This document shows, in pieces, positions 1 to 6,190 of a DNA stretch of 6,190 nucleotides (position 1 is its first letter; every line of letters starts with the position of its first letter). The notes beneath the pieces were generated by a model. It was not told the origin of the DNA. It was given only the letters and a program-made list of their open reading frames with translations, and did not search any database. This DNA is from Flavobacteriales bacterium. Its GTDB lineage: Bacteria > Bacteroidota > Bacteroidia > Flavobacteriales_D > Crocinitomicaceae. The stretch is taken from assembly GCA_947476515.1 (NCBI GenBank), contig CANJQZ010000122.1:1-6190 (forward strand), given 5' to 3'. The position numbers and the translations under genes were made by a program.

Positions 1-46
1 AATTAAATAGAAGGAGGTCAATAGTTTTATATTTTAAATTTTCAAT
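1..46. other. Short non-coding edge downstream of the SSS-like gene
   Basis: These 46 bases lie 3' of the symporter-like gene. They are AT-rich and I see no GC-rich hairpin followed by a T run, so no terminator can be called. The plus strand carries AAGGAGGT at 11-18, a perfect Shine-Dalgarno-type string, but no ATG, GTG or TTG at a usable distance follows it. The next gene on the left is outside the window. Confidence 0.5.
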
Positions 47-1570
47 CTATAATTGAATTAAGAAATAAACACAAGTTACAAAGAGACCTAATGATAAGGC
101 TCCAAAAAGTAAGGCTATAACAAATGGTTTTAAGGAAGTTAATTTAATTTGGTCGAAAGCTTTTCTTGTAATTTGTTTCCCACTTATCATTGTTATAATT
201 AACCATGTTATGGTTGTCATAATAGTTACAGTCATTAATCTTGCTGAAGCAAAAGGCCATCCGATTACTTGATTTTGTTTTTGGAAAAAAAAAGTGAAAA
301 TTAAAGTGTAAAATGCTGAAAAAAACATTGCACTTAATTGACTCCAGCCATTAATTTTCCTCCAAATCCATCTTAGAATAAAAACAGGAGCTACACCTGC
401 GGATATGGAGAATATAAAAAGAATGATTTGATGTAAATTTTCGAATAAGAGCGTACAAAAACAACTAATTATTGAAATTACAAACATAAATAAGTAACTC
501 TTTCTCTTATTTGTAATTTCTAATAAGTTTTCATTATAATTAAACTTTTCGAAATGAAGCAATCCTCCTCCCCAACTTAATAAAGATTCTACAGCACTAA
601 TAAAAAGAGCTAAAAAACCAACCATACAAAGGCCTTTTAAGGTATTTGGAATACTGTCAAAAAGCAATGCTACAAATTGAACTTCTCCTGAATTATTTCT
701 AATTTTCACCACAAGAAGCAAACAGATAGACAATATGATAAATGAAATTAATAGTTGTAAAAATGATGATATTATGGCGGTTTTAAGAATTTCTTTATTA
801 TTCTTTAACGCTGAATAACGAATCATCTCTGGGCCGCTACCATCCATCATGGTAGTACTCCACCATTGAATTAGGAGTACAATCCAAAAATTACCCCATT
901 CGGTTTTATTTCCTTTCGGTGGAAGAATAGAATCATGGTCAGGTCCAATTTTTGCCAATTGCTGCGCGATACTAATTGAAAAATCATGAGATCTGCAAAG
1001 ATAAAAGGTGACAACAATAAAAATGATTATATATATTATTGCGTTGAATGCATCTGTTTTTAATTTTAATTCGAATCTATTTTTTAGAACTACACAAAGA
1101 ATTATAATACAAACAATAAATTTGCTATCTAAAGGAGTGAAATCAAAGTATACCTCAATAATTCTACTGAAGGCAAGGGCGTGAAAACTAATGAGTATTG
1201 GTATTACGAGTATACTTAAAAATAAGGCTCGAAAATGGTATAGAATTGTTCCATCCTTTCCTGGGAATCTTAATAAAATAAAATCGTTGTCAGTTTTTAA
1301 ATTTAATTTTCTCCAAATCGGAGCAAATACTATAGGGATTACAAAAATAGAAATTGTTCCAATCCATAAAAACCATAGGCCCCATATGCCTTGATTGTAT
1401 ACTATGTTTGTAATTAATTGACCTTGCTCTAATGATCCATACAATAAGAATAAAGATAGGGAGGGTAGAAACCAATTTTTTTTCTTCTGAACCGTAAATA
1501 TTGGGGTTTTCTTTTTTTGAATTAGAATTAAAAAAAGCAGCAATAAAATATAAACGGCAATATAATACAA
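47..1570 (-). CDS. Divergent sodium:solute symporter (SSS) family membrane protein
   Basis: This is a 507-residue, very hydrophobic protein with about 13 likely membrane segments, roughly at residues 2-17, 33-48, 62-85, 114-136, 151-163, 177-192, 228-242, 263-289, 310-335, 359-377, 380-402, 412-430, 440-462 and 481-505. Family landmarks are visible. A Gly/Glu-containing first core helix lies near 45-50. TDNDFILLR at 93-101 matches the family's TDxEFLxxR element. QWW...DGSG...R..ALK at 235-256 and SAVESLLSWG at 325-334 match the helix that reads STIDTHLNWG in many Bacteroidota members. SSS proteins normally couple sodium entry to uptake of sugars, amino acids or similar solutes; the substrate here cannot be read. 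The usual Ser-Thr pair is Ser325-Ala326, and the RPWPW element common in Bacteroidota relatives is absent. The start is TTG: the frame is open upstream only to a TAA at 1610-1612, with no ATG or GTG before TTG 1570. The gene lies 17 bases behind its upstream neighbour, so co-transcription is likely. Family call fairly sure, transport activity unsure. Confidence 0.82.
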   Translation of the reverse strand: MYYIAVYILLLLFLILIQKKKTPIFTVQKKKNWFLPSLSLFLLYGSLEQGQLITNIVYNQGIWGLWFLWIGTISIFVIPIVFAPIWRKLNLKTDNDFILLRFPGKDGTILYHFRALFLSILVIPILISFHALAFSRIIEVYFDFTPLDSKFIVCIIILCVVLKNRFELKLKTDAFNAIIYIIIFIVVTFYLCRSHDFSISIAQQLAKIGPDHDSILPPKGNKTEWGNFWIVLLIQWWSTTMMDGSGPEMIRYSALKNNKEILKTAIISSFLQLLISFIILSICLLLVVKIRNNSGEVQFVALLFDSIPNTLKGLCMVGFLALFISAVESLLSWGGGLLHFEKFNYNENLLEITNKRKSYLFMFVISIISCFCTLLFENLHQIILFIFSISAGVAPVFILRWIWRKINGWSQLSAMFFSAFYTLIFTFFFQKQNQVIGWPFASARLMTVTIMTTITWLIITMISGKQITRKAFDQIKLTSLKPFVIALLFGALSLGLFVTCVYFLIQL

Positions 1571-1587
1571 TTCAATTGATGTTTTTG

Positions 1588-2676
1588 CTAAATATAGGTA
1601 GCTGTTGAATTAGTATTGAAATATAAAAGAAGTTCTTGTAAAGTGGCATCATTAAAATAGTCTGGATAATAAAGATACAAATCTTTAAATATAAATTTAA
1701 GTTTTTCTACCTCCATATCTGTATTTGATTCACATAAAAAAAATGTCTCACATAAAGTGTGGAAAACAATTCGTTTTTCTAAATGATCCCATAAGTTAAA
1801 TCTATTTTCTATATAATTGAATAGGTATTCAAGATGATTAGTGATTGATTCCCCTTTAAGTTCTAAATAAAAAATTCGATATGCTATGTAACGAATACAA
1901 GGATAGGTATGAATTGAATTGATTTCACCTTCTGTATAAGTGTTTTTAGTATATAAATCCTCAGCAGTGATTAAAGCATTTTGTTTATCTTTTTTATAAA
2001 CATTATCCAAAAGAAGTAAAGACTTTGCGAAAATATAATCTTGAATTTTTTTCTTGTCATTAATACTATTAAGGTAACATTCTAGACCAAATCTGTAGTG
2101 AGGAATTTTGAATCCTGGATCTGCCATAAATTCAAAAAAAGCTTTTCTTATAATTGGTAAATGACTTGTTGATTTGAAAAAATTAATATTTTGATCAGGA
2201 TTAGGAGTATTTAGTAAAGCAAAATAAATTTCTTCTCCAATTAAGTGAGTTTCCTCATCTGATAAATTGGCGGGTAATTGTTCGCAGAAATTAATGAATG
2301 GGGTCAAATTATTGCTTTCAATGCAACAAGTAATTAAGCTTTTAGTTATTTTATTTTCATGATTAAATTGCCCATATTTCATTTGAAAATGAGCGCGTTC
2401 ATTAAATATTTTATATAAACTCTCCCAATCTGAGTAGTTAATGAATTGAGATAATATATTTAAGGTATGTAAATAAGGGGTGCTTTTGTGATCATCTACT
2501 AAGAATATTCTATAAAGAGTGCTTTCTGAAATTACAGGTAAATTTTCAGCTCTAATGAGCTCACTCAGCTTTTTGCAGTCAAGTTTATTGGTGATACTAA
2601 ATCCAATTTTCTCTTGAATTTTCCATTGTAACTCCCTCTTGCTAAATAAATTAAGTAAGTGTTTAGGTTTTGGCAT
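1588..2676 (-). CDS. Hypothetical protein with putative HTH-like N-terminal module and helical C-terminal region
   Basis: This is a 362-residue soluble protein without signal peptide or membrane segments. Residues about 30-90 follow a pattern I recognise from many uncharacterised Bacteroidota proteins: a Cys-x-x-Leu-Ser-x-Leu helix near 34-41, SESTLYRIF at 50-58, then TPYLHTLNILSQF at 66-78 and YSDWESL at 81-87. The general form is 'S.sTLyRiF....TpylhTLn.La.y..y.sW..l'. It resembles a helix-turn-helix arrangement, but DNA binding by this module is inference. The rest (about 95-362) is rich in Leu, Phe, Tyr and Asn and appears wholly alpha-helical, like a TPR-type alpha-solenoid, although I see no clear TPR consensus. 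It begins with ATG and no Shine-Dalgarno, about 50 bases below a TATAAT box. It is followed after 17 bases by the SSS-like gene, so it may control or partner that protein. The coding sequence looks very AT-rich: 12 G/C in the 60 bases at 1681-1740. Function is not recognised. Confidence 0.8.
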   Translation of the reverse strand: MPKPKHLLNLFSKRELQWKIQEKIGFSITNKLDCKKLSELIRAENLPVISESTLYRIFLVDDHKSTPYLHTLNILSQFINYSDWESLYKIFNERAHFQMKYGQFNHENKITKSLITCCIESNNLTPFINFCEQLPANLSDEETHLIGEEIYFALLNTPNPDQNINFFKSTSHLPIIRKAFFEFMADPGFKIPHYRFGLECYLNSINDKKKIQDYIFAKSLLLLDNVYKKDKQNALITAEDLYTKNTYTEGEINSIHTYPCIRYIAYRIFYLELKGESITNHLEYLFNYIENRFNLWDHLEKRIVFHTLCETFFLCESNTDMEVEKLKFIFKDLYLYYPDYFNDATLQELLLYFNTNSTATYI

Positions 2677-2734
2677 CTTAAAATCAACTTAACTTCATGA
2701 ATATCTATTCGATAATTCCATTATTTTAAAGATA

Positions 2735-2764
2735 ATTATACGAGTTTTAAAATCGTTATTTTAA
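2735..2764 (-). promoter_or_regulatory. Candidate promoter of the regulator-like gene
   Basis: A perfect TATAAT lies at 2740-2735 on the minus strand, with TTAAAA at 2764-2759 as a weak -35 box at 18-base spacing. Transcription would begin near 2728, leaving about 50 untranslated bases before the ATG at 2676. An overlapping TATCTTTA (2733-2726) resembles the Bacteroidota -7 consensus TAnnTTTG, but no TTG stands at the right distance upstream. In DNA this AT-rich, such matches arise easily. Confidence 0.3.
2747..2764. repeat. Perfect AT-rich inverted repeat (TTAAAAT / 4-base loop / ATTTTAA)
   Basis: TTAAAAT at 2747-2753 and ATTTTAA at 2758-2764 are exact reverse complements separated by CGTT. 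The dyad fills the -35 and spacer region of the candidate promoter for the gene at 1588-2676. It could be an operator for a dimeric regulator, possibly the product of that gene. It could also be a chance palindrome or a weak hairpin downstream of the lipoprotein gene. There is no poly-T run that would make it a typical terminator. Confidence 0.4.
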
Positions 2765-2795
2765 GTTAGTTCAAGTTGCGAAAAGAAAGGAGGAA

Positions 2796-3572
2796 TTACT
2801 TTTTTGTTACATATTTTCCTTCTTGCGCTAAGTAGAAAAATCGATAAGCCAATTCATTGGTGTTTTCCAATTTTGGATTAAGGATATTGACATCTATTTC
2901 TGGATTAATTGCTTGAATTTTAGCCTTATATACCAAGATGTCTTTTTGAGGAGCGTACTCTGAATTTTCAAATTTGAAGGTATAGGCTTCGGTTTCTTGA
3001 GTTCCTAAACCATCAAAGTTCTTCCATTGAAAAATTCTTCTCGGGGTATGATGAATAACTGTAAAAAAGTCCTTGTAGCTCGCATTGCGTATCCTGAAAT
3101 CTATTAAAATGTCCTTGTATAAGGTGGAACTGATGTAAGCAAAGCTCACTTGTAAGGGCAGAATAGGTGAGGAGGGTATGTTGATAGCAGGTGAAATCAT
3201 GTTTAATCCACCATCAAAATAGAACATGTAGTTGTAGTTACCCATAAATCCTAAGGCTGCATTTTTTGCTGGATTGTTAGATTTTGCTGCTTCATTGATA
3301 GCGAATTCATATCTATTTACTATGATTACAGCGTCTTTTTTATCATCACCATCTAAGTTCTCTTTAAGAATTGTTAAAGTATATTTTTCAGTTGCTGGAA
3401 TTTGCAACTGTGCTTCAATATGTCTTTTTGCGTAAGCACTTAAATCTGATTTATCCTCTGGGAGCTCATCTTCAGACACTGTAGGTCTATCATCAACTGC
3501 TGTCTCACAGGAAATGAGCAAGGCACAAAAAATAAAAACAAGACCAATAAATTTAAATGTGACAGTTTTCAT
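2796..3572 (-). CDS. Lipoprotein of unknown function with an FG-GAP/VCBS-like Asp-rich motif
   Basis: This 258-residue protein begins with a lipoprotein signal peptide: basic start (Lys2, Lys7), hydrophobic core at 8-20 and lipobox L-I-S-C at 19-22. Cys22 should be lipidated, placing the protein in the inner or outer membrane facing the periplasm, or on the cell surface. The mature part opens with an acidic low-complexity linker (about 23-46). NLDGDDKKDAVI at 72-83 resembles the Asp-rich, calcium-type loop of FG-GAP/VCBS repeats (D.dGDg..D), but only one clear copy is seen, so it is not a full propeller. The remainder is rich in aromatics and alternating hydrophobics, suggesting beta structure. 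Its ATG at 3572-3570 overlaps the cmk TGA at 3571-3569 as ATGA, so translation is probably coupled to cmk. A purine-rich AAAGAGA stretch precedes the start. I do not recognise the family. A membrane or envelope role is inferred only from the lipobox. Confidence 0.85.
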   Translation of the reverse strand: MKTVTFKFIGLVFIFCALLISCETAVDDRPTVSEDELPEDKSDLSAYAKRHIEAQLQIPATEKYTLTILKENLDGDDKKDAVIIVNRYEFAINEAAKSNNPAKNAALGFMGNYNYMFYFDGGLNMISPAINIPSSPILPLQVSFAYISSTLYKDILIDFRIRNASYKDFFTVIHHTPRRIFQWKNFDGLGTQETEAYTFKFENSEYAPQKDILVYKAKIQAINPEIDVNILNPKLENTNELAYRFFYLAQEGKYVTKK

Positions 3573-4267
3573 ATCAATTCTCTTTCTTTTAATAGCTTCA
3601 ATACATAATCTAATTGCATCTCTCTATCCATATGTGTATTGTCTAAGATCAACGCGTCTTCTGCGCATACAAGTGGACTTATTGATCTTGTGGTATCCAT
3701 TTTGTCCCGGGCAATGAGGTTGGCTTTAACTTCTTCTATATTGGTGTTAGGATCTTTGATGAGCATTTCTTTAAATCTGCGTTCTGCTCGAATCTTTGGG
3801 TCGGCGGTCACAAATAACTTTAGATCAGCAAAGGGAAAAACTACCGTCCCAATATCTCTTCCGTCCATAATAATCCCACCATTCAATCCCATTTCCTGCT
3901 GCATTTCAACTAATTTCACTCTTACCGCTTCGATACTTGCTACCTGAGAAACTACAGCTGCAACATCAGGTTTTCTGATGTCCAATGCAACATTGACCCC
4001 ATTCAAAAACAATTCACTTTCTTGAATTTGGTCATTATAAATGAATTTTAAATCAATCGTTTGTAAGGTATTAATTAAGTGAACTGTATCGATTTCTTGT
4101 CCTTTTATGAGCTTATTTTGTAAGCAATACAAAGTAATTCCTCTATACATGGCGCCTGAATCAACAAAAATGTAATTTAATTTTTTCGCTAATGCTTTTG
4201 CTAAGGTGCTTTTTCCACAAGAGGAATAACCGTCAATGGCAATAGTTAATTTTTTAGTTGTATTCAT
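3569..4267 (-). CDS. cmk: Cytidylate kinase (CMP/dCMP kinase)
   Basis: Cytidylate kinase transfers phosphate from ATP to CMP or dCMP, giving CDP or dCDP in the cytosol for RNA, DNA and lipid precursor supply. The 232-residue length fits the family. The P-loop GYSSCGKST is at 13-21. DSGAMYR at 36-42 is the conserved nucleotide-binding element. LDIRKPDV at 95-102 leads into the CMP-binding insert typical of bacterial CMP kinases. DGRDIGT at 135-141 is the family signature, followed by the acceptor helix and lid around 145-167. ARD..DTTR..SPL at 176-189 matches the C-terminal arginine/serine substrate-binding segment. The ATG at 4267 is well placed, with the P-loop starting at residue 13, although no Shine-Dalgarno precedes it. 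It lies 115 bases below uvrA with its own candidate promoter and overlaps the lipoprotein start by four bases. I see nothing that suggests loss of activity. Confidence 0.97.
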   Translation of the reverse strand: MNTTKKLTIAIDGYSSCGKSTLAKALAKKLNYIFVDSGAMYRGITLYCLQNKLIKGQEIDTVHLINTLQTIDLKFIYNDQIQESELFLNGVNVALDIRKPDVAAVVSQVASIEAVRVKLVEMQQEMGLNGGIIMDGRDIGTVVFPFADLKLFVTADPKIRAERRFKEMLIKDPNTNIEEVKANLIARDKMDTTRSISPLVCAEDALILDNTHMDREMQLDYVLKLLKERELI

Positions 4268-4310
4268 CTAAATTCAAAAATAGGAATTCATTTTGATTTC
4301 CTTGCTTTTT

Positions 4311-4323
4311 ATGACCCGGTTAT
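4311..4323. repeat. 13-base near-palindrome at the predicted cmk transcription start
   Basis: ATGACCCGGTTAT pairs end to end about its central base, with one mismatched pair (A4314 with T4320 interrupted by the neighbouring C/A position). It is the only GC-containing dyad in this AT-rich gap and falls where transcription from the candidate cmk promoter would begin. An operator is possible, and so is chance. It is too short to serve as a terminator. Confidence 0.25.
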
Positions 4324-4324
4324 A

Positions 4325-4355
4325 ATTGTATAGGTGTGATTTATTTCAAGACCAA
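4325..4355 (-). promoter_or_regulatory. Candidate promoter of the cmk-lipoprotein unit
   Basis: TTGGTC at 4355-4350 and TATACAAT at 4332-4325 on the minus strand are separated by 17 bases, a good -35/-10 spacing. It also roughly fits the Bacteroidota pattern of a TTG near -33 with a TA-rich -7 box. Transcription would start near 4317, giving an untranslated leader of about 50 bases before the cmk ATG at 4267. The match is by eye only. Confidence 0.35.
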
Positions 4356-4382
4356 AAGATTTTATGCCTCATTGGAGTTTGC

Positions 4383-6190
4383 TTATAACTTTTCTAGTAA
4401 ATATTTTCCAGTAGCGTTGTCCTTTTGCTTAATGAGGTCCTCGGGTGTTCCTGAAAATAAGAGATATCCTCCGTCATCTCCGCCCGTTGGACCTAAATCA
4501 ATAATCCAATCGGCACATTTTATGACATCTATATTGTGTTCTACAACAATTATAGAATGGCCTTTTTGAATTAATGCATTGAAGGCAAGAAGCAGTTTTT
4601 CAATATCAAAAAAATGTAATCCTGTGGTCGGTTCATCAAATATGAATAAGGTTGGCGTTACATTTCCACCTTTTGAAAGAAAGGATGCCAGTTTTATCCG
4701 TTGCGCTTCTCCGCCGCTTAAAGTGCTAGAAGATTGGCCGACTTTTAAATAGCCCAAACCAACATCAATCAAGGGCTTTATTTTTTCTGCAATCTTTTGC
4801 TCAATTTTCTCTGTGCTTTCTTGAAAGAAATTATAAGCTTCTTCCAAATTCATTTCTAATAAATCATAGATGTTTATTCCTCTATAGTAAACTTCTAAGG
4901 TTTCACTCTTATAGCGTTGACCTTTACAGTGATCACAATTTAATTCAACATCAGCCATAAACTGCATGCCTACAGTAATACTTCCTTCTCCCTCACATAT
5001 CTCGCAGCGTCCACCATCAACATTAAAGCTAAAAAAACCAGGTTTGTATCCACGCATCTTCGCTAAGGATTGCCTGGAGAACAACTCTCTAATATCATCA
5101 AACGCTTTTACATAAGTTATGGGATTACTTCTAGATGATTTTCCAATAGGGTTTTGATCGATAAATTCAATAAATTGAATTAGTTTCACAGCACCCTCTA
5201 ATCCATCAAAAGGAATTTTTGCTTCACTGGTTAAGCCTAGTTGGGTGCGTATGGCTGGATAAAGTATTTCCTTAATTAAGGTAGATTTTCCAGATCCAGA
5301 CACTCCAGTTACCACCACTAGCGAATGTAGGGGAATGGAAACCTCAAGATCCTTTAAATTATTTTTTCTAGCGCCACGAAGTGTAAGTACATTTTTAGTA
5401 GTGCGTCTTTTTGTGGGTACTTGAATAACTTTCTTTCCTAATAAGTAGTCTGCTGTTAAACTGTTTTTGGCTTTTGAGAGTTCTTTATATTTCCCTTCAA
5501 AAACGACTTCTCCACCAAATTGTCCTGCAAATGGACCAATATCTATAAGGAAATCAGCAGCTTTCATCATTTCTTCTTCATGTTCCACTACAATAACTGT
5601 ATTTCCAGCCGCTTTAAGTTTTTGTAGAACACCAATGAGTTTGGCAGTATCTTTTGGATGTAAACCAATAGAAGGCTCGTCCAGTACATAGATGGAACCT
5701 ACTAAACTACTTCCCAACGCTGTAGCTAGATTGATGCGTTGTGATTCTCCTCCTGAAAGTGTTGCGGAACTTCTGTTTAAAGTTAAATACCCTAAACCAA
5801 CATCTTCTAAGAAGGAAAGTCTTTGTGTGATTTCTGGTAAAATGCGCTTGGTGATCACCAGGTCTGCTGCTGATAATTTTAGTTTTTTAAACCAGGCGTG
5901 TATGGTTGTGATAGGCATCAATACACAATCTTGAATCGATAAGCCTTCAATTTTGACATAAGAAGCGTCACCTCTTAATCTAGTTCCTCTACATTCATGG
6001 CATTCTGTTTTCCCTCTGTAGCGTGAAAGCATAACGCGATATTGAATCTTATAAGTTTGACTTTCAAGGAATTTAAAGAAGTCATTTAAACCCATAAAGT
6101 AACTGTTGCCAGTCCATAACAATTGATATTCTTCTTTGGTTAATTCTTTTATGGGGCGGTGAATGGGAAAATTGAATTTTTTCGCGTTGT
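4383..6190 (-). CDS. uvrA: UvrABC excinuclease subunit A, C-terminal portion (5' end beyond the window)
   Basis: UvrA is the dimeric ABC-type ATPase that finds DNA lesions, loads UvrB and starts nucleotide excision repair. About 602 codons are visible, of a protein usually 930-950 residues long. The frame stays open to the right edge: KKFNFPIHRPIKEL and following residues precede the TTG at 6122, so that TTG is an internal leucine codon and the true start lies outside. Seen in order: a CxxC of signature domain I (5991-6002), ABC signature LSGGESQR (5736-5759) and Walker B VLDEPSIGLH of the first ATPase. The second ATPase follows, with Walker A GVSGSGKST (5280-5306), DQNPIGKSSRSNP and a C-x2-C-x19-C-x2-C zinc module (4926-5006) holding the GMQFMAD stretch common in Bacteroidota. 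It ends with LSGGEAQR (4698-4721) and FDEPTTGLH. The first Walker A and the first half of domain I are off-window. All visible motifs are intact. Any SOS operator would lie upstream, unseen. Confidence 0.97.
   Translation of the reverse strand, partial: NAKKFNFPIHRPIKELTKEEYQLLWTGNSYFMGLNDFFKFLESQTYKIQYRVMLSRYRGKTECHECRGTRLRGDASYVKIEGLSIQDCVLMPITTIHAWFKKLKLSAADLVITKRILPEITQRLSFLEDVGLGYLTLNRSSATLSGGESQRINLATALGSSLVGSIYVLDEPSIGLHPKDTAKLIGVLQKLKAAGNTVIVVEHEEEMMKAADFLIDIGPFAGQFGGEVVFEGKYKELSKAKNSLTADYLLGKKVIQVPTKRRTTKNVLTLRGARKNNLKDLEVSIPLHSLVVVTGVSGSGKSTLIKEILYPAIRTQLGLTSEAKIPFDGLEGAVKLIQFIEFIDQNPIGKSSRSNPITYVKAFDDIRELFSRQSLAKMRGYKPGFFSFNVDGGRCEICEGEGSITVGMQFMADVELNCDHCKGQRYKSETLEVYYRGINIYDLLEMNLEEAYNFFQESTEKIEQKIAEKIKPLIDVGLGYLKVGQSSSTLSGGEAQRIKLASFLSKGGNVTPTLFIFDEPTTGLHFFDIEKLLLAFNALIQKGHSIIVVEHNIDVIKCADWIIDLGPTGGDDGGYLLFSGTPEDLIKQKDNATGKYLLEKL

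Larger units (their letters stand above)
2677..2795. other. 119-base intergenic region between the lipoprotein and regulator-like genes
   Basis: This gap holds a candidate promoter for the gene at 1588-2676 and a perfect 7-4-7 inverted repeat, both listed separately. There is no GC-rich hairpin with a T tract, so no confident terminator for the cmk-lipoprotein unit. AGAAAGGAGG at 2784-2793 on the plus strand is complementary to the conserved 3' end of 16S rRNA, but no convincing plus-strand gene follows. No small gene is supported here. Confidence 0.6.
4268..4382. other. 115-base intergenic region between uvrA and cmk
   Basis: The gap holds a candidate cmk promoter and a short near-palindrome, both listed separately. 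I see no strong hairpin plus T tract that would serve as a uvrA terminator, so read-through from uvrA into cmk cannot be excluded. A plus-strand open frame that runs through here into uvrA lacks any family signature and is antisense to uvrA, so I do not call it. Confidence 0.6.

Noticed and set aside
507..530. CTTATT...AATAAG inverted repeat inside the SSS-like gene
   Set aside because: A six-base AT-rich stem in coding sequence is expected by chance and has no promoter or stop nearby.
1191..1475. Open frames of about 60 residues on both strands inside the SSS-like gene
   Set aside because: They are shadow frames of a long membrane-protein gene, without family signatures or own promoters.
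1571..1587. Frameshifted fusion between the regulator-like gene and the SSS-like gene
   Set aside because: The upstream protein ends at a proper TAG, and the open stretch upstream of TTG 1570 covers only 13 codons before a stop. Two separate genes explain the sequence better.
2784..2881. Possible 25-codon plus-strand small gene from TTG 2804 behind the AGAAAGGAGG string
   Set aside because: It is wholly antisense to the lipoprotein 3' end, starts at TTG, and has no recognisable features. The coding signal belongs to the minus-strand gene.
3514..3947. Plus-strand open frames opposite the cmk-lipoprotein junction and cmk
   Set aside because: They are antisense to clearly conserved cmk sequence, and their composition is what the reverse of that gene would give.
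4336..5934. Several plus-strand open frames of 70-80 codons opposite uvrA
   Set aside because: They mirror conserved UvrA motifs on the other strand and show no signature of their own.
6120..6122. TTG as the start of uvrA
   Set aside because: The frame continues to the window edge with residues typical of UvrA (PIHRPIKEL...LLWTGN), so this is an internal leucine and the gene is cut by the window.

Overview
The window looks like ordinary chromosome from a low-GC Bacteroidota, most likely a member of the Flavobacteriales. Three things support this. The UvrA and cytidylate kinase sequences have a Bacteroidota flavour. The regulator-like protein carries an N-terminal module I know mainly from that phylum. 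Starts mostly lack a Shine-Dalgarno sequence. All five genes lie on the minus strand, so transcription runs from the right edge to the left edge.

In transcription order: (1) The C-terminal two thirds of uvrA, the damage-sensing ATPase of nucleotide excision repair. It is cut by the right edge and ends at 4383. (2) A 115-base gap with a plausible promoter, then cmk (cytidylate kinase). (3) A lipoprotein gene of unknown function whose ATG overlaps the cmk stop codon as ATGA, which implies translational coupling. (4) A 119-base gap with a TATAAT box and a perfect AT-rich inverted repeat. (5) A 362-residue protein with a putative helix-turn-helix-like N-terminal module and a helical remainder. 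(6) Only 17 bases further on, a divergent sodium:solute symporter (SSS) family protein with a TTG start, ending close to the left edge.

uvrA and cmk are housekeeping genes. The less ordinary part is the left half (about 47-2676). There a probable regulatory or scaffold protein and an SSS-fold membrane protein appear to form a two-gene unit, in sequence that looks more AT-rich than uvrA. The SSS-like protein keeps the fold's landmarks but has alanine in place of the second Ser/Thr of the conserved pair that helps bind sodium in characterised members. It may therefore transport differently, or act as a sensor. I see no RNA genes, CRISPR arrays, insertion sequences or phage genes, and no gene-free stretch longer than 300 bases. 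I cannot claim a new system from this sequence alone. The regulator-like/SSS pair is the best candidate for a closer look.
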